NCBI GenBank assembly: GCA_964368875.1
Contig: CAYJDG010000001.1
Location: 92,347-156,346, forward strand
DNA from: CAYJDG01 sp964368875
Lineage (GTDB): Bacteria > Pseudomonadota > Alphaproteobacteria > Micavibrionales > Micavibrionaceae
DNA length: 64,000 nucleotides
Reading direction: 5' to 3'
Part shown: positions 61,880 to 64,000 of the stretch, one piece after another
How the letters are laid out: every line of letters begins with the position of its first letter
Position numbering within the stretch: the first letter of the stretch is position 1
Notes under the pieces: generated by a model
The model's input: the letters and a program-made list of their open reading frames with translations, nothing else
Database searches by the model: none
Told to the model about the DNA's origin: nothing
Position numbers and translations under genes: made by a program

Positions 61880-62041
61880 TTGAAATTAATCCGAGTCGGG
61901 GCGCAGAGTTATGGCCTGACGCTTGTCATCAGGCGAGTTGGGCAGAACAGGGAGAGGCTGCAGAGCAATCTGCGGCGGTTGAAGAAGGGGGAATTCACGA
62001 AAGGGCTGCTCGCAGAAATGGGGGCAGCCCTTTTGTTTTTT
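61880..62041 (+). ncRNA. possible structured RNA or leader ending in a terminator
   Basis: A run of hairpins without a credible gene: CCG/CGG (61891-61899), GCCTGA/TCAGGC (61914-61934), GCTGCAGA-GCAA-TCTGCGGC (61957-61976, a GNRA tetraloop), then AAGGGCTGC/GCAGCCCTT (62001-62009 with 62024-62032) followed by a T-run. It could be a small RNA or an attenuating leader for the Sel1-repeat gene that starts 26 bases later. I recognise no riboswitch class. An in-frame 60-codon TTG frame exists here but is not convincing. Confidence 0.4.
62001..62040 (+). terminator. intrinsic terminator ahead of the Sel1-repeat gene
   Basis: AAGGGCTGC (62001-62009) and GCAGCCCTT (62024-62032), 9 bp perfect, with TTTTGTTTTT behind it. 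Confidence 0.85.
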
Positions 62042-62066
62042 CCGGTAATTGATCTAATCTGATTGT

Positions 62067-63548
62067 ATGAAATTCAAACATCCCAGATTGATGAAAACTC
62101 TGCTGGTCCTGCTGGTGCTTTCCATGGGGTTCTTCGCCGCAGTCGTTTTTGCGCGTGTGGATTACCGAGCACAACAGAAGGTAACACTTTTACTGGCCTA
62201 TCTTGGTGATGCGCGGGCGCAGAGCAATGTCGGCAACATGTATTACTTTGGCCAGTATACTTACATAGATTTCCCTAAAGCCATCGAATGGTATTCTAAA
62301 GCCGCTGAGCAAGGTAACCCCGATGCAGTTCTGCACCTGATTAATATATACACTGATGGATCTGGTGTCCCCAAAAATGCAGGTGAGGTTTTCCGCTGGA
62401 CAAAAACCGGGGCTGAGAAAGGAATTGACTGGGCTGAGAATTATCTTGGCACGCTTTACCTCAACGGAACCGGAACCGAACAAAACTACACTGAAGCCAT
62501 GATCTGGTATAAGCGGGCTGCGCTTAAAAATGCAGCGGCTGCGAAAAACAACATCGGTTATATGTATTATCATGGCCTAGGGGTTTCAGTTGATAAAGCG
62601 GAGGCCTTTAAGTGGTTTAAAGATGCTGCAGAGAGTGGTTATACCACCGCCCAGATGAGAGTGGGGGCATCCTATGAGGAGGGTGCAGGGGTTGAGCAGA
62701 ATTACGATGAAGCTATCAAATGGTACACGCGGGCCTCAGAAAACAGCGGGTTTGATGCCTATGGACGATTAATAGATATATATACATCAGGAAATTTCGG
62801 TGCGCCGAATAATGACGAAGCCTTGCTTTGGGCGACCAAAGCTGTCGACCTTAAAATTCCGAATGGATTATCGATGCTCAGTTATGTTGCTTATAAATAT
62901 GCAACTGCTACACCTCCAAACGAAACCAAAGCCTTTGAAATCCTGAGCGTTACAGCCAATGCGGGTGATAAAGACGGTCAGCTCTATATGGGCGATATGT
63001 ATTTCTTCGGTAAGGCAGTAAAGCCGAACTGGCTAGAAGCGGCACGCTGGTATAAAAAATCCGCCGATCAGGGTAATCAGGAAGCAAAAATCAATCGTCT
63101 TGAAAGGTCACAGGCCATCTGTTCTAACAAGAAAAATCCAGATGGCTCTATTTTTTATGATCTGCCTGCGTGTTTCGTCGCGCAGATACTTGATGATCCT
63201 GCGGCCTTATTTGCAGTGGGTGAAGCTTACGAACTCGGGCTTGCAGATATTGAAAGCGATCCCGAGGAAGCCGTTAGCTGGTTTCAGAAAAGTGCGCAGC
63301 TAGGGTACCTTCCGGCGCAGCAACGACTTGCCTATATGCATGCAAGTGGTGAAAAAATAAACAAAGACCCGGTCGCAGCCTATGCGTGGTATTCCCTGAT
63401 TGGGTCTCGCGAGGACATCACCGAAAAACAGCGGGCTAATGCGGAACAAGGACGCATGTTTGCATGGGGACAGTTAAAGCCTGAGCAGATGGAAGACGCA
63501 CGCGCCAAGAAGAAAGAATTTTCTCAGAAGCCAGTCGTTGCGCCTTAA
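62067..63548 (+). CDS. Sel1-repeat (TPR-like) membrane-anchored protein
   Basis: 493 residues. Basic start and one hydrophobic helix (about 9-29), then roughly ten Sel1-like repeats of 36 residues, with the typical AMIWYKRAAL, NIGYMYYHGLGV and AAEQGNPDA wording. No good ribosome site precedes ATG 62067; ATG 62091 is an alternative. Sel1 proteins mediate protein-protein contacts, often in envelope stress or secretion. Confidence 0.85.
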   Translation: MKFKHPRLMKTLLVLLVLSMGFFAAVVFARVDYRAQQKVTLLLAYLGDARAQSNVGNMYYFGQYTYIDFPKAIEWYSKAAEQGNPDAVLHLINIYTDGSGVPKNAGEVFRWTKTGAEKGIDWAENYLGTLYLNGTGTEQNYTEAMIWYKRAALKNAAAAKNNIGYMYYHGLGVSVDKAEAFKWFKDAAESGYTTAQMRVGASYEEGAGVEQNYDEAIKWYTRASENSGFDAYGRLIDIYTSGNFGAPNNDEALLWATKAVDLKIPNGLSMLSYVAYKYATATPPNETKAFEILSVTANAGDKDGQLYMGDMYFFGKAVKPNWLEAARWYKKSADQGNQEAKINRLERSQAICSNKKNPDGSIFYDLPACFVAQILDDPAALFAVGEAYELGLADIESDPEEAVSWFQKSAQLGYLPAQQRLAYMHASGEKINKDPVAAYAWYSLIGSREDITEKQRANAEQGRMFAWGQLKPEQMEDARAKKKEFSQKPVVAP

Positions 63549-63820
63549 GCGAGCTGGTCTTTATATTCAGGATGACGACGCAGCCAAGACACGGCATAGC
63601 TGCAGATTGGGAATACTTTTACGCCGTCTGCCTTGGCATGTCCCATCACACCTTCCATCAATTGTCCGGCAGCACCCGTGCCGCGCAGGGCAGGCGGGGC
63701 TTCAACATAATCGATGTAGAGAAGGTCGCCATCGCGGTGATAGTTCACGAATGCTGTTAGACCATCGAGAGTGAGTTCGAAACGTGAGGCAGATTGATTG
63801 TTTGTAACACCTTCAACCAT
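63545..63820 (-). CDS. GNAT-fold N-acetyltransferase (YjdJ-like)
   Basis: 91 residues, the short GNAT branch. LYIDYVEAPPALRGTGAAGQLMEGVM has the acetyl-CoA loop R-G-x-G-x-A/G, followed by KVFPICSYAVSWLRRHPEYKDQL, characteristic of YjdJ/DUF-type small acetyltransferases. Substrate unknown. Overlaps the Sel1 gene end by 4 bases. Confidence 0.88.
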   Translation of the reverse strand: MVEGVTNNQSASRFELTLDGLTAFVNYHRDGDLLYIDYVEAPPALRGTGAAGQLMEGVMGHAKADGVKVFPICSYAVSWLRRHPEYKDQLA

Positions 63821-63938
63821 CTATTTGCGTCCCTTTATTGGTATGTTGGTCAAGTCTGGTGGCCGTGGCAGTAGACAAATGACACCCCTGCAAAATAATA
63901 GAACCCATTAGAGAGAGTGCGATACACACTCAATAAAA

Positions 63939-64000
63939 CTACTGTTTCATATCGTCCCAGAATTCCTTCATTTTTTTGAAGAAGGTTTCTGATTCAGGGG
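63939..64000 (-). CDS. dnaJ: chaperone DnaJ, C-terminal end (partial)
   Basis: The last ~19 codons on the minus strand read PESETFFKKMKEFWDDMKQ then TAG, the typical closing helix of alphaproteobacterial DnaJ (PxSEgFFxxxKxFW). The dnaJ-dapB-nth neighbourhood supports it. The body of the gene lies beyond the window. Confidence 0.7.
   Translation of the reverse strand, partial: PESETFFKKMKEFWDDMKQ

Noticed and set aside
61880..62062. 60-codon TTG frame
   Set aside because: Lies in hairpin-rich DNA, spans a terminator and has no good start site.

Overview
The window is a chromosomal stretch of an alphaproteobacterium, dense with genes on both strands, with short spacers and many ATGA-type stop/start overlaps. 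The evidence for the class is a five-gene F1 ATP synthase cluster (atpH-A-G-D-C) without F0 genes nearby, sucB and lpd close together, the DUF484-xerC, fsa/priA/atpH neighbourhood, and an nth-dapB-dnaJ neighbourhood at the right end. Small surface-protein genes with prepilin-like N-termini and many lineage-type hypothetical genes suggest a less studied order, possibly a Micavibrio-like one. That last step is inference, not something the sequence proves. Three runs of exactly 100 N (30847-30946, 35802-35901, 52004-52103) are scaffold gaps of unknown true size, so the genes around them are incomplete.

Left part (1-19.7 kb): the end of sucB, a cytidine/dCMP deaminase-like gene, a very long protein with a LOG-type Rossmann domain, then lpd. 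Next comes a leftward operon DUF484-xerC-prepilin-like protein, a run of small stress or secreted genes (VOC, a secreted protein, RcnB/CigR-like, CBS pair, msrA), a class I cyclic-nucleotide phosphodiesterase-like gene, and an AT-rich TIR-domain gene joined stop-to-start to fsa. priA, two tandem TraX-type acyltransferase-like membrane proteins and a membrane protein with a spermidine-synthase-like domain follow.

Middle part (19.7-45.3 kb): the F1 operon, unusual because a PAP2 acid phosphatase gene sits between atpG and atpD and two small genes sit between atpD and atpC. Then pabB-pabA-pabC (4-aminobenzoate for folate), a DinG-type helicase, a second prepilin-like gene, lysS-DUF2000, a gap-truncated zinc metallopeptidase, a truncated nitroreductase, TMEM175-like, uvrB, two tandem paralogous 278-residue proteins of unknown function, small membrane or lipoproteins, two periplasmic cyclophilins and a yellow/MRJP-family secreted protein.

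Right part (45.3-64 kb): an iron module (two BFD-like ferredoxins with a Fur-box-like sequence, and bacterioferritin with an inverted repeat over its ribosome binding site), purB, a map-radC-PAP2 operon, a HEAT-like protein broken by a gap, a CinA N-domain protein, a cold-shock protein, tRNA-Leu(UAA), a MarR-type regulator with a palindromic operator candidate, a pentapeptide protein, uvrC, bactofilin, nth, an Ada-like alkyltransferase, dapB, a structured possible RNA ending in a terminator, a Sel1-repeat protein, a GNAT protein and the last codons of dnaJ.

No insertion sequences, CRISPR arrays, rRNA genes or prophage modules were seen. DNA repair and replication restart are well represented: priA, dinG-like, uvrB, uvrC, nth, Ada-like, radC and xerC.
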